From: Rhodococcus sp. OK519
GTDB taxonomy: Bacteria; Actinomycetota; Actinomycetes; Mycobacteriales; Mycobacteriaceae
Direction: 5' to 3'
Assembly: GCF_003051005.1 (NCBI RefSeq)
Contig: NZ_QAOW01000010.1
Span: forward strand, 62,001 to 126,000
Length of the DNA stretch: 64,000 nucleotides
Shown: positions 17,603 through 25,334 of the stretch, in pieces
Position numbering within the stretch: position 1 is the first letter of the stretch
How the letters are laid out: each line of letters begins with the position of its first letter
The notes under the pieces: generated by a model
What the model was told of the DNA's origin: nothing
What the model saw: the letters and a program-made list of their open reading frames with translations, nothing else
Databases searched by the model: none
Program-made: the position numbers and the translations under genes

Positions 17603-18640
17603 ATGTTCCGTCTGCGCCGTCTGCCCCGAGTTGCTCTCGCGCTCGCGCTCGTTCCGCTGGCGGGCATGGCGGTGGCGTGCGGTAGCGGTGAGCAGGCCGA
17701 GGCGGCAGCAGGTGCTGCGACCGGTCCGACGTTCGCGCTCAAGGTGTACGACCCGGGCAACTCCGGAGCGATCGCCGTCGGCAAGCGCGACGGCGACTTC
17801 GAGCGGGCACTGGCTCCCCTCGGCGCCCGGATCGAATGGGTGAAGACCACACCGGGATTCAGCTCCAACCTCAAGCTGTTCAACACCGGCGAGCTGGACA
17901 TCCAGACCGGCGCCTACAGCCCGGTGGTCGGCGCGCTGTCCAAGGACGTGGGGGTGCAGATCTTCGCGACGTCGGATCCGTACAACAAGGATCAGAGCGG
18001 CATCATCGCCACAGCCGGGTCGGGAATCTCGACGCTCGCGGACCTGAAGGGCAAGCGGGTCGCGGTGAACCCGGCCGCCAAGGGGGAGTACATCGTCCTC
18101 AAGGCGCTCACCGAGGCGAACATCCCGATCGACTCGGTCGAGCGGGTGCCGCTGCAGCAGACCGATGCGGCATCGGCCTTCTCGACGGGTCAGGTGGACG
18201 CGTGGGCGTCGTTCCTGGCGCCGTACCAGGAGGCGAAGTCCAAGGGCGCCAAGGAGATCGCGACCGAGGGTGACATCAAGTCGGTCGACAACACGATCAT
18301 CGCCGGCCGCACCGCCGTGCTGCAGGCGCACCCCGAGGTGGTTCGGAAGTTCCTCGAGGTCACGCAGGACCTCACCCGGCGCCAACGCGAGAATCCGGCG
18401 GCGTTCGAGAACGTCTTCGAGCAGGCCGGTCCGCGCGCGCTGAGCGGTCAGCGCCTCGACGACGCCATCGCGCTCGGCGGCCAGGTCACCGACTTCCGGT
18501 ACCCGACCACGGTCGACGAGGCCGACCTGCAGTCGGTGGCCGACCTGTTCTATCGCAACGGCGTCATTCAGCGGCAGATCACGGCGTCCGACCTCACGTT
18601 CGAGTTGCAGGACGCGGCCGCGGCGAAGCCGGGGGCTTGA
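17603..18640 (+). CDS. Sulfonate/taurine-type ABC substrate-binding lipoprotein (SsuA-like)
   Basis: The extracellular binding protein of an ABC importer, 345 residues, lipid-anchored at Cys26 (lipobox GMAVAC). The fold is of the NMT1/SsuA type: KVYDPGNSGAIAVGKRDG near the start, WVKTTPGFSSNLKLFNTGELDIQ, then STLADLKGKRVAVNPAAKG and DAASAFSTGQVDAWASFLAP, the usual family landmarks. Known relatives bind alkanesulfonates, taurine or related organosulfur compounds. The ATG at 17603 has GAGGAG ahead. Permease and ATPase genes follow at once, then desulfurisation-type enzymes, so the ligand is probably an organic sulfonate or sulfinate. The 288-bp gap upstream should hold the promoter; I saw no convincing operator there. 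Confidence 0.9.
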   Translation: MFRLRRLPRVALALALVPLAGMAVACGSGEQAEAAAGAATGPTFALKVYDPGNSGAIAVGKRDGDFERALAPLGARIEWVKTTPGFSSNLKLFNTGELDIQTGAYSPVVGALSKDVGVQIFATSDPYNKDQSGIIATAGSGISTLADLKGKRVAVNPAAKGEYIVLKALTEANIPIDSVERVPLQQTDAASAFSTGQVDAWASFLAPYQEAKSKGAKEIATEGDIKSVDNTIIAGRTAVLQAHPEVVRKFLEVTQDLTRRQRENPAAFENVFEQAGPRALSGQRLDDAIALGGQVTDFRYPTTVDEADLQSVADLFYRNGVIQRQITASDLTFELQDAAAAKPGA

Positions 18641-18642
18641 CG

Positions 18643-19503
18643 ATGACCGTCACCGTGCACGCACCCGACGAAGCGGCGCCGCGGTCCGCGGGACCCCTCG
18701 CACTGGAGGAACCCGTCTATCGCAGGCAGAGTTGGCGCCCGCCGTGGCTGTCGCTGCCACTGCGCCTGCTGGTTCCCGCGGTGCTCCTCGCCGGGTGGTG
18801 GATCGGGTCGGCCACCGGCCTGATCTCCGAGGCCGTGCTCGCCCCGCCCGCGAAGGTGTGGGACGCGCTGGCCGAGCTGTATTCGACAGGACAGTTGGTG
18901 GACTTCTCGCTGGCGTCGCTGCAGCGGGCGGCAATCGGCGTGCTGTTCGGCACCGTGATCGGCCTGGTCCTCGGTGTGCTGTCGGGACTGTCCCGGCTCG
19001 GTGAGGAACTGATCGACTCGACGATGCAGATCAACCGGGCTGTCCCGTTCCTGGCGTTGGTGCCGCTGTTCATCGCGTGGTTCGGGATCGACGAGACGTT
19101 CAAGGTGGTACTCATCGCGGTCGCGACGGTGGCCCCGATGTACGCCTACACGTACCTCGGCGTTCGCAACGTGGATCGGAAGATGGTCGAGGCCGCGCGC
19201 GGATTCGGGCTCACCGGCTGGCGGCTCGTGGCGGAGGCGGTCCTGCCGGCGGCGCTGCCCGGCGTGCTGATGGGGTTGCGAATCTGCCTCTCGCTCAGCA
19301 TTACCGGTCTCATCGCGGCCGAGCAGGTCGGCACCCGTGAAGGCATCGGCTACCTGGTCACCCTGGCACAGGAATACAACCGCACGGACTACATGGTGCT
19401 GTGCGTGGTCCTGTACGCGGCGCTCGGTCTCGTGTTCGACGCGATCGTGCGCGTCATCGAACGCTTCGCGATGCCGTGGCGACGACTGTCGGTGGTCCGA
19501 TGA
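18643..19503 (+). CDS. Sulfonate-type ABC transporter permease (SsuC-like)
   Basis: The inner-membrane channel of the importer, 286 residues with about six transmembrane helices. The cytoplasmic coupling loop is clear: EAARGFGLTGWRLVAEAVLP, the EAA motif that contacts the ATPase. Overall sequence (QINRAVPFLALVPLFIAWFGI, LIAAEQVGTREGIGYL) is that of the SsuC/TauC group. A TTG at 18637 overlaps the stop of the binding-protein gene, but the ATG at 18643 is the more conventional start. The stop overlaps the ATG of the ATPase gene. Confidence 0.92.
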   Translation: MTVTVHAPDEAAPRSAGPLALEEPVYRRQSWRPPWLSLPLRLLVPAVLLAGWWIGSATGLISEAVLAPPAKVWDALAELYSTGQLVDFSLASLQRAAIGVLFGTVIGLVLGVLSGLSRLGEELIDSTMQINRAVPFLALVPLFIAWFGIDETFKVVLIAVATVAPMYAYTYLGVRNVDRKMVEAARGFGLTGWRLVAEAVLPAALPGVLMGLRICLSLSITGLIAAEQVGTREGIGYLVTLAQEYNRTDYMVLCVVLYAALGLVFDAIVRVIERFAMPWRRLSVVR

Positions 19504-20318
19504 GCGCCGCGCAGGCCCCCCTGCCGCCGCTGGCTCAGCGCGAACGAAGCGCGACCACCGCGGCCGCCCGTCGATCCGGGGAACCGGTCGCCGTGCAGTT
19601 GCGGGACGTGCGGAAGAGTTTCGGGGACAAGACGATTCTCGGCGGCGTCGATCTCACGATCCACCGCGGCGAGTTCGTGGTGCTCCTCGGGCCCAGCGGC
19701 ACGGGCAAGACCACACTGCTGCGCCTGCTCACGGGGCTCGAGCGCCCGGACGCTGGGGAGATCCGCGTCCCGCGCCAGCGGACCGTCGTCTACCAGGAGC
19801 CGAGACTCATCCCGTCCAAGCGGGTGCTGGGCAACGTCGTCGTCGGACAGCGCAGGTCCGCGTCTGTTCGCACGGCCGGCGCCAGGGCGCTCGAGGAGGT
19901 CGGGCTCGCCGGCAAGCACAAGGACTGGCCCGCGACCCTGTCCGGTGGCGAGGCGCAGCGCGTCGCCCTGGCCCGCGCGTTGGTCCGCGAGCCGCAACTG
20001 CTGCTGCTCGACGAACCGTTCGCCGCGCTCGATGCACTCACCCGGCTCCAGATGCAAGATCTCGTCGGTGATCTCGTCGCACGGCACCGACCGGCCGTCC
20101 TGCTCGTCACCCACGACGTCGACGAGGCCGTCCGGCTCGCCGACCGCGTCCTGATCCTCAATGAGGGTTCGTTCGCGGTCGATGTCGACATCGACCTGGC
20201 ACGTCCCCGCGACCGCAACGATCCCGAGGCACTGCGCTACCGCGCGGCGTTCCTCGCGGAACTCGGCGTCGGCAGAACCGCCGACGACGCCCACCATCCC
20301 GGAAGGAGTACCCCGTGA
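19500..20318 (+). CDS. Sulfonate-type ABC transporter ATP-binding protein (SsuB-like)
   Basis: The 272-residue ATPase of the importer. Walker A is GPSGTGKTT, the Q-loop region VVYQEPRLIPSKRVLGNVVVG, the signature LSGGEAQRVALARAL, Walker B LLLLDEPFAALD and the switch His VTHDVDEA. The short spacing and EPRLxPxxxVxxNV wording are typical of SsuB/TauB. About 35 extra residues rich in Ala and Arg precede the conserved core. The ATG at 19500 overlaps the permease TGA and the stop overlaps the GTG of the next gene, so the transporter and the desulfinase-like enzyme are translationally coupled. Confidence 0.93.
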   Translation: MSAAQAPLPPLAQRERSATTAAARRSGEPVAVQLRDVRKSFGDKTILGGVDLTIHRGEFVVLLGPSGTGKTTLLRLLTGLERPDAGEIRVPRQRTVVYQEPRLIPSKRVLGNVVVGQRRSASVRTAGARALEEVGLAGKHKDWPATLSGGEAQRVALARALVREPQLLLLDEPFAALDALTRLQMQDLVGDLVARHRPAVLLVTHDVDEAVRLADRVLILNEGSFAVDVDIDLARPRDRNDPEALRYRAAFLAELGVGRTADDAHHPGRSTP

Positions 20319-21355
20319 CCGCAACCGCATCACCCCTCGACACCCTTTGGTACACACGGTGCCCCGTTCCCACCGCGAGCGGACTCGCGCACTCGCTGGG
20401 CTGGCTCGCCGCGACTGCGGGCGACGCCGGGCTCGGGTTCGAGATCCTGCAGGACGCCGACGTGGAACTGGCCGAGCGCCACTTCGATCACGGGCTGTCG
20501 GGCCTGATCCGCGAGGGCGGCAACGTGCCCGCTCTCGCGGCCCGCGCCGAGGGCGCCCCTACCCGACTGATCGGACTGACCTGGATCGACGAGTCGCAGG
20601 CGATCCTCGTCGGGCCCGCCGCGTCCCTGGATTCGCCCGCCGAACTCGCGGGACTGCGGATCGGCATTCCCGCGTGGGCGGCCGACCGGGCCCGCAGCTT
20701 CCCCCGGGCGATGGCACTGCATGGCTTCGCGTCGGCGCTGCGCCTCGGTGGGCTCACCTTCGCCGACGTCGTGACCGTCGAGGTACCCGCCGATCCGAAC
20801 CCTCAGGTGCGCACAGCATCCCGGACCCGCAGCACGACCTGGGGTGTCGAGGCGCTGCTGCGAGGCGACGTCGATGCCGTCTACGTCAAGGGTGCGCGGG
20901 CGCAGGAGGTGGCCCGCGAGCACGGCCTGCAGGTAGCCGTCGACCTCGATGCCACCGAGTCGAAGCGGCTGCGGGTCAACAACGGCACCCCGCGCCCCAT
21001 CACGGTGCACGCCGACCTGCTCGAGTCCCGACCCGACCTGGTGACGGCGTTCCTCGTGCAGACGTTGCGCGCGGCGGACTGGGCAGCCGACAACCTCGAC
21101 GAGGTCCGCGACGTGTTGGCTCGGGAAACCTTCGCCGGCGCAGCCGGGGTGGAGGCCGCCTACGGCGACACATTCCATCGCGGCCTGCACCCGACGCTGT
21201 CGGCGGAGCGGATCGAACTGCTCGACATCCAGAAGCAGTTCCTCTACGCGCACGGCTTCCTGGCCGCCGACTTCGACCTCGCGTCGTGGGTGGCACCGGA
21301 GCCGCTGCAGCGGGCCCACGAGCTGCTCGCATCCGATCGGAAGGTGGCATCGTGA
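20315..21355 (+). CDS. DszB-like desulfinase of the SsuA fold
   Basis: A 346-residue protein that resembles 2'-hydroxybiphenyl-2-sulfinate desulfinase (DszB), the enzyme that removes sulfite from an aryl sulfinate. Remembered DszB has catalytic Cys27 in SNCPVPN, His60 in VHF and Arg70 in TRFGGEIPPL. Here I see Cys16 in TRCPVPTA, His56 in RHF and Arg66 in IREGGNVPAL, with the same ten-residue His-to-Arg spacing, and a matching end QFLYAHGFLAADFDLASWVAPEPL. No signal peptide, so it is cytosolic and not a transporter binding protein despite its fold. GTG start with GGAAGG ahead; both ends overlap neighbouring genes. The substrate is inferred to be a sulfinate made from an imported sulfonate or related compound. 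A plain SsuA-like annotation is likely in automatic pipelines. Confidence 0.8.
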   Translation: MTATASPLDTLWYTRCPVPTASGLAHSLGWLAATAGDAGLGFEILQDADVELAERHFDHGLSGLIREGGNVPALAARAEGAPTRLIGLTWIDESQAILVGPAASLDSPAELAGLRIGIPAWAADRARSFPRAMALHGFASALRLGGLTFADVVTVEVPADPNPQVRTASRTRSTTWGVEALLRGDVDAVYVKGARAQEVAREHGLQVAVDLDATESKRLRVNNGTPRPITVHADLLESRPDLVTAFLVQTLRAADWAADNLDEVRDVLARETFAGAAGVEAAYGDTFHRGLHPTLSAERIELLDIQKQFLYAHGFLAADFDLASWVAPEPLQRAHELLASDRKVAS

Positions 21356-22398
21356 CGAAGTTCCTGTGGGAGTTGCCGGTCCGCGGCGACGGGCGGCATG
21401 TGGAGGCCGTCTCGGCGCGACGCGACGGTTTCGACTTCCTCGACCAGGCGATCCTCGCCGCCGAGCTGTCCGGGCTGGACGGCATCGTGATCCCGCACGA
21501 CACCGAGGGCGACGACTCCTGGGTGGTGGCGGGGTCCGCGCTTCGTCGCACCCGGCACGCCCGGGTGACAGTCGAGTTCCATCCGGCGTTCGGCACCCCG
21601 GTGTACGCCGCGAAGCTGTCGGCGACGCTGCAGCGGCTGTCCGCGGGACGGCTCGATTGGCGGCTGCGGGTGGACGTCGATCCCGATGATGCGCAGTCGC
21701 GCGGTGACCGCGTCACCGGCGCCGATCGCTACCGCCGGGCCCGCGAGTTCCTCACCGTCGCGCGCGGAGTGTGGAACGACGATCAGGTGCTGCCCGGGCG
21801 GTTCGGGGGCACCGGGTTCGAATTCGCCGGTGAGTTCTACGACGTGATCGACGGCGGATTCCGCGGCATCCTGTCCGGACTGCCGTTCCCGACCGTGTAC
21901 CTGTCGGGGACGTCGCCCGAGGCGATCGCGCTGTCCGCCGAGCACGCCGACGTGCACCTGCTCGACGAGCAGCCGCACGGTGTCGGGGCCACGATCGCCG
22001 AACTACGCAGCGCTGCGGCCGGGTTCGGACGCACTGTCCGGATCGGACTGGAGGTGCCGATCGTCGCGCGGGAGGACGCGGACGAGGCGTGGGCGCGCGT
22101 GCTGCGGCAATGGCGCGAGGTCCACCCGGAGGCCACCGTGGCCGACGTCAGGTCCCTCACGCTCGACGGCTCGCGCTGGGCCGGTTTCGACCGCATCGGC
22201 TACGGGCAGCAGGTGGGCCTGGTCGGCAGTTACGAGCAGGTGGCGCAGTCACTCTCGCGCTACCGCGAGCACGGCGTCGACACGTTCGTGCTGACCGGAC
22301 ACCCCCACCTCGAGGAACTGCATCGTGCCGGTGAGCACCTGCTGCACCTCGTCGACCCCGCCGGCCGCACGCTCGCTGGACAGGAGATCCCCGCATGA
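21352..22398 (+). CDS. LLM-class flavin monooxygenase, SsuD-like but divergent
   Basis: A 348-residue bacterial-luciferase-like (FMNH2-dependent) monooxygenase close in layout to alkanesulfonate monooxygenase SsuD: FLWELPVRGDGRH start, FDFLDQAILAAELSGLDGIVIP, then a beta-barrel ending QQVGLVGSYEQVAQSLSRYREHGVDTFVLTGHPHLEEL. Compared with the remembered E. coli SsuD, residues tied to catalysis are changed: the Cys of TGRSCEDAW is absent (HDTEGDDSW), the Arg-x-His of the active-site strand reads LEVPI, and the LVRGGAG loop reads GYGQQVG. The fold is kept but the substrate must differ. It lies between the DszB-like gene and a second SsuD-like gene with 4-bp overlaps; a reductase supplying FMNH2 is not in the operon. 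Confidence 0.85.
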   Translation: MTKFLWELPVRGDGRHVEAVSARRDGFDFLDQAILAAELSGLDGIVIPHDTEGDDSWVVAGSALRRTRHARVTVEFHPAFGTPVYAAKLSATLQRLSAGRLDWRLRVDVDPDDAQSRGDRVTGADRYRRAREFLTVARGVWNDDQVLPGRFGGTGFEFAGEFYDVIDGGFRGILSGLPFPTVYLSGTSPEAIALSAEHADVHLLDEQPHGVGATIAELRSAAAGFGRTVRIGLEVPIVAREDADEAWARVLRQWREVHPEATVADVRSLTLDGSRWAGFDRIGYGQQVGLVGSYEQVAQSLSRYREHGVDTFVLTGHPHLEELHRAGEHLLHLVDPAGRTLAGQEIPA

Positions 22399-23552
22399 GC
22401 ACCGACTTCTACTGGCGCATCGGGATGGAGGGCGATCATGCCTCGCTCCGCACCCCGCGCCGTTACAACCGTGGTCACGCGGGCGGGCACGGGCCCGGCA
22501 ACATCGCGCCGGCAATTCGCGGTGGTGAACTCGACGGCTACAGCTACATCGACCACATCGCCGCAGTGGTGAAGGCGTCGGAGTCCGCCGGATTCGTGGG
22601 CGGCCTGCTGCCCTCGTTCCCGATCACGGAGGACCCGTGGGCGGCGGCGTCGGCATTGGCCCGCGAGAGTGATACCTACCGGTTCATGGTGGCGTTCCAG
22701 CCCGGATTCCTGCATCCCGTGCAGGCCGCACGGATGTCGGCGAGCCTGCAGCGGGCCACCGGCGGCCGTCTCGTCTACAACATCATCAGCGGCGGCGGGG
22801 GAGCACCGCAGCTGTGGTGGGGCGACAAGGTGGCACACGACGACCGCTACGCCCGCACCACCGAATTCCTCGACGTGCTGCGGGGGGTGTGGGACGGTGC
22901 GCCGTTCGACTACGACGGCCGCTTCTTCCGCACCGACGGTGCCGCCCTGCCACCGCTGCTGGCCGGTCAGCCGTTCCCGGAGGTGTTCTTCTCCGGGTCG
23001 TCCGGTGCCGCCGTGGCCGCGGCGGGACGGCACGCCGACTACTACCTGTCGTGGCTGGAGCCGTTCGCGGATCTACGGGCCAAGTTCGACGGCGTCCGTG
23101 AGCACTCCGCGAAGCTCGGCAGCACCCCCAAGTTCGCGGTCCGCATCGACATCGTCGCCCGGCACACCGAGGAAGCGGCGTGGGCCGAGATCGAGAAGGG
23201 CTGGGCGTTCGTCGACCGCGACGCCGCCAATCGTGCCGCGCAGGGTGATTCCGTCGGCGCCGCCCGCATCGCGGGCTGGGTGCCCGAGAACATCACCGGC
23301 TACCGCGATCTCGAGGTCCAGCCCAACGTGTGGTGCGGCTTCAGCCTCATCCGCGGCGGGCCCGCGTTCGGCCTTGTCGGCAGCTACGAGCAGGTCGCCG
23401 AACGGCTCGACCAACTGACCGACCTCGGCGTGGACGCGTTCATCCTCGCCGGCAACCCCCACCTCGAAGAGGCCTACCGCGTGGGCGAGGAGGTGCTGCC
23501 ACTACTGCGCAGCACCACCCCCACCCAGGTCCGCAGTCTTTCCGCCCGATAG
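22395..23552 (+). CDS. LLM-class flavin monooxygenase, SsuD/DszA-related
   Basis: A second FMNH2-dependent monooxygenase, 385 residues, closer to SsuD than the previous one. Landmarks are GRLVYNIISGGGG (flavin phosphate region), PEVFFSGSSGAAVAAAGRHADYYLSW, SLIRGGPAFGLVGSYEQVAERL and ILAGNPHLEEAYRVGEEVLPLL. The Arg of the LxRGG loop is kept, while the SsuD His at FGIRLH is Asp here (FAVRID) and the SsuD Cys is replaced (SFPITEDPW). It probably cleaves a C-S bond or oxidises a sulfur compound to the sulfinate used by the DszB-like enzyme. ATG start overlaps the previous stop; an 11-bp gap with AGGAG leads to the aldolase gene. Confidence 0.87.
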   Translation: MSTDFYWRIGMEGDHASLRTPRRYNRGHAGGHGPGNIAPAIRGGELDGYSYIDHIAAVVKASESAGFVGGLLPSFPITEDPWAAASALARESDTYRFMVAFQPGFLHPVQAARMSASLQRATGGRLVYNIISGGGGAPQLWWGDKVAHDDRYARTTEFLDVLRGVWDGAPFDYDGRFFRTDGAALPPLLAGQPFPEVFFSGSSGAAVAAAGRHADYYLSWLEPFADLRAKFDGVREHSAKLGSTPKFAVRIDIVARHTEEAAWAEIEKGWAFVDRDAANRAAQGDSVGAARIAGWVPENITGYRDLEVQPNVWCGFSLIRGGPAFGLVGSYEQVAERLDQLTDLGVDAFILAGNPHLEEAYRVGEEVLPLLRSTTPTQVRSLSAR

Positions 23553-23563
23553 GAGCACTTCCC

Positions 23564-24271
23564 ATGACCAGCACCGAAATTCGCATCAGCCCCGCCGTCG
23601 AGGCCTTCGTCGACGAGGCCCGGCGCGCCGCAGACACCGCCTTCCGGGTGTTCCGCGAGACCGGAACCGTCTCGGCCAACGGCACCGTCAACTTCGTCGA
23701 GCGAGTGCCCGGCGAGGATCTCGCCGTCGCCCTCAACGAGGCCGGCCCCTGGGCCGAGGATCGCAGCGCCAAACCGATTCTCGCGACGTTCGACGGCGAG
23801 GTGCTGTCCGGTGACGGCCCCGCCGGCTTCGTCACCGGCTACGCCAAGGTGTTCCGCGAACACCCCGAGATCACCTCGATCGTGCACGTGCACACTCCGT
23901 GGCTCGGCGGCTGGGCGCAGACCCACCGCACGCTGCGCATCAAGTACGCGGCCTCGCAGCGCCTGACGCTCTCGCGCGACATCCCGCCGCACATCGACCG
24001 CAGCCAGGCACCCGGCGACTTCATCCTCGACCGCCTCGTCGACGACCCCGATCTCGTCGCCATCTTCGAGGCCAACGGCGGCGTCAACGTCATCGGCCGC
24101 GCCGGGTTGCTCGAGCTCGCCAAGTTCGTCGTGCTTCTCGAGGAGGGTGCGCAGTACCAGGCACTCGGCGAACTCGTCGGCGGCACCGTCGACTTCGACG
24201 ACACCAACCTCGTCGCGCAGTGGGGCCGCAGCGGTCTGCTCGACGAGGCCCGTCGCCGCGGACTCGTCTGA
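23564..24271 (+). CDS. Class II aldolase/adducin-fold protein
   Basis: A 235-residue protein of the class II aldolase (FucA/AraD) fold. The metal-binding motif is IVHVHTPWLGGW with the first two His ligands, preceded by EHPEITS as usual. The proton-donor Glu is not easily placed and the third His, normally in a later HG motif, is not obvious: DIPPHIDRSQAP is the best candidate. So it could be an aldolase, decarboxylase or epimerase acting on the carbon skeleton left after sulfur removal, or a binding protein that lost activity. ATG at 23564 has AGGAG ahead. It sits inside the organosulfur operon, 26 bp before the next gene. Confidence 0.82.
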   Translation: MTSTEIRISPAVEAFVDEARRAADTAFRVFRETGTVSANGTVNFVERVPGEDLAVALNEAGPWAEDRSAKPILATFDGEVLSGDGPAGFVTGYAKVFREHPEITSIVHVHTPWLGGWAQTHRTLRIKYAASQRLTLSRDIPPHIDRSQAPGDFILDRLVDDPDLVAIFEANGGVNVIGRAGLLELAKFVVLLEEGAQYQALGELVGGTVDFDDTNLVAQWGRSGLLDEARRRGLV

Positions 24272-24297
24272 GTCCCGGACCGGCCAGGAGCATTCCC

Positions 24298-25242
24298 ATG
24301 ACGATTCGCGTCGGGTACTTCCCGAACAACAATTCCCTGTTCGCGCTGCGCCACAACGGCCTGCTCGAACTCCGCCGGCCCGACGTCGAGTGGGTCGACC
24401 TGCGAGACCTGCCTGCGACGCCACGGGTCGATCCGCGGCACGGTCTGCCGACGCTGCACTCGGACTGGCTCTTCGAGGACGGTGGGTACGACGTCATCGG
24501 CACCGGCTTCACCCCACCGATCACCGGGCTCGGTCAGAGCCGGGACCTGGTCTACGTGGGCATCTCGGCTCCTCGGGTCGAGAACGGGCGCCTCGTTGCG
24601 CTGTCGGAATCGGGGATTCACACGGTCTCCGACCTCCGCGGTAGGCGAGTCGGCGTCGCACACGGGTCGTGGCAGACCACGCTGGTCCTGCTCGCGCTCG
24701 ACCGCGAGGGGCTGACCTGGGCGGACATCGTCCCGGTGGACGTCGACGTCGACCGCGGCGGAGCCGCTCTGCTGGCAGGGGAGATCGACGCCTGGGTGGG
24801 TGCGTATCCGGGCCTGGCCGAGGTGGAGGCGCAGACGAAGGTTCGCACCCTCGTCGACACCGACGGCCTGTTCAGCCATCCGTCGCTGTGGTTCGTGCGC
24901 CGCGAGTTCGCCGAGAACCACCGACAGGAACTCGAGTCCGTCATCGCTGCCTTGCAGGAGTCCGACGCATGGATCGTCGCCAATCCACGTGAAGCGGCCC
25001 GCTTCTTCGTCGAGGATGCCGAAAGGCATGGCGGCACTGCCGATCTCGACCGGTGGGAGGAGGCACTGCGCGGCAGGCCGTTCGGGATCGGTGCGGTGAC
25101 CGACGAGTTCCTCGACGAGCAGCAGCGTGCGGCCGACCTACTGCACGTCAACGGTCTCCTACCGCGGGCCGTCACCGTGCGCGACGCGGTGCTGCCGTGG
25201 ATCGGGGAGGTCGTCGAGGCAAGCGCCCGCGAGGCGGTCTGA
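24298..25242 (+). CDS. SsuA-fold protein without signal peptide
   Basis: A 314-residue protein with the NMT1/SsuA substrate-binding fold (IRVGYFPNNNSLFALRHNG start, YDVIGTGFTPPIT, TVSDLRGRRVGVAHGSWQ, LLAGEIDAWVGAYPGLAEV) but starting directly at the fold: no signal peptide, no lipobox. It should therefore stay in the cytosol. It lacks the CPVP motif and the RxGG motif of the DszB-like protein in the same operon, so it is not an obvious desulfinase. It may be an enzyme that uses other residues, an intracellular carrier of the sulfur compound, or a sensor. ATG at 24298 is preceded by CAGGAG. It is the last gene of the operon. Confidence 0.8.
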   Translation: MTIRVGYFPNNNSLFALRHNGLLELRRPDVEWVDLRDLPATPRVDPRHGLPTLHSDWLFEDGGYDVIGTGFTPPITGLGQSRDLVYVGISAPRVENGRLVALSESGIHTVSDLRGRRVGVAHGSWQTTLVLLALDREGLTWADIVPVDVDVDRGGAALLAGEIDAWVGAYPGLAEVEAQTKVRTLVDTDGLFSHPSLWFVRREFAENHRQELESVIAALQESDAWIVANPREAARFFVEDAERHGGTADLDRWEEALRGRPFGIGAVTDEFLDEQQRAADLLHVNGLLPRAVTVRDAVLPWIGEVVEASAREAV

Positions 25243-25334
25243 GGGGAGGGAATCCGGCGGCCGCCCCGTCGCCGCCCACCGTTACCCTGGAGCTCGAGCG
25301 TCTGCTGAGGTTGCAGCGCTGTCGAGCAGCAGGG

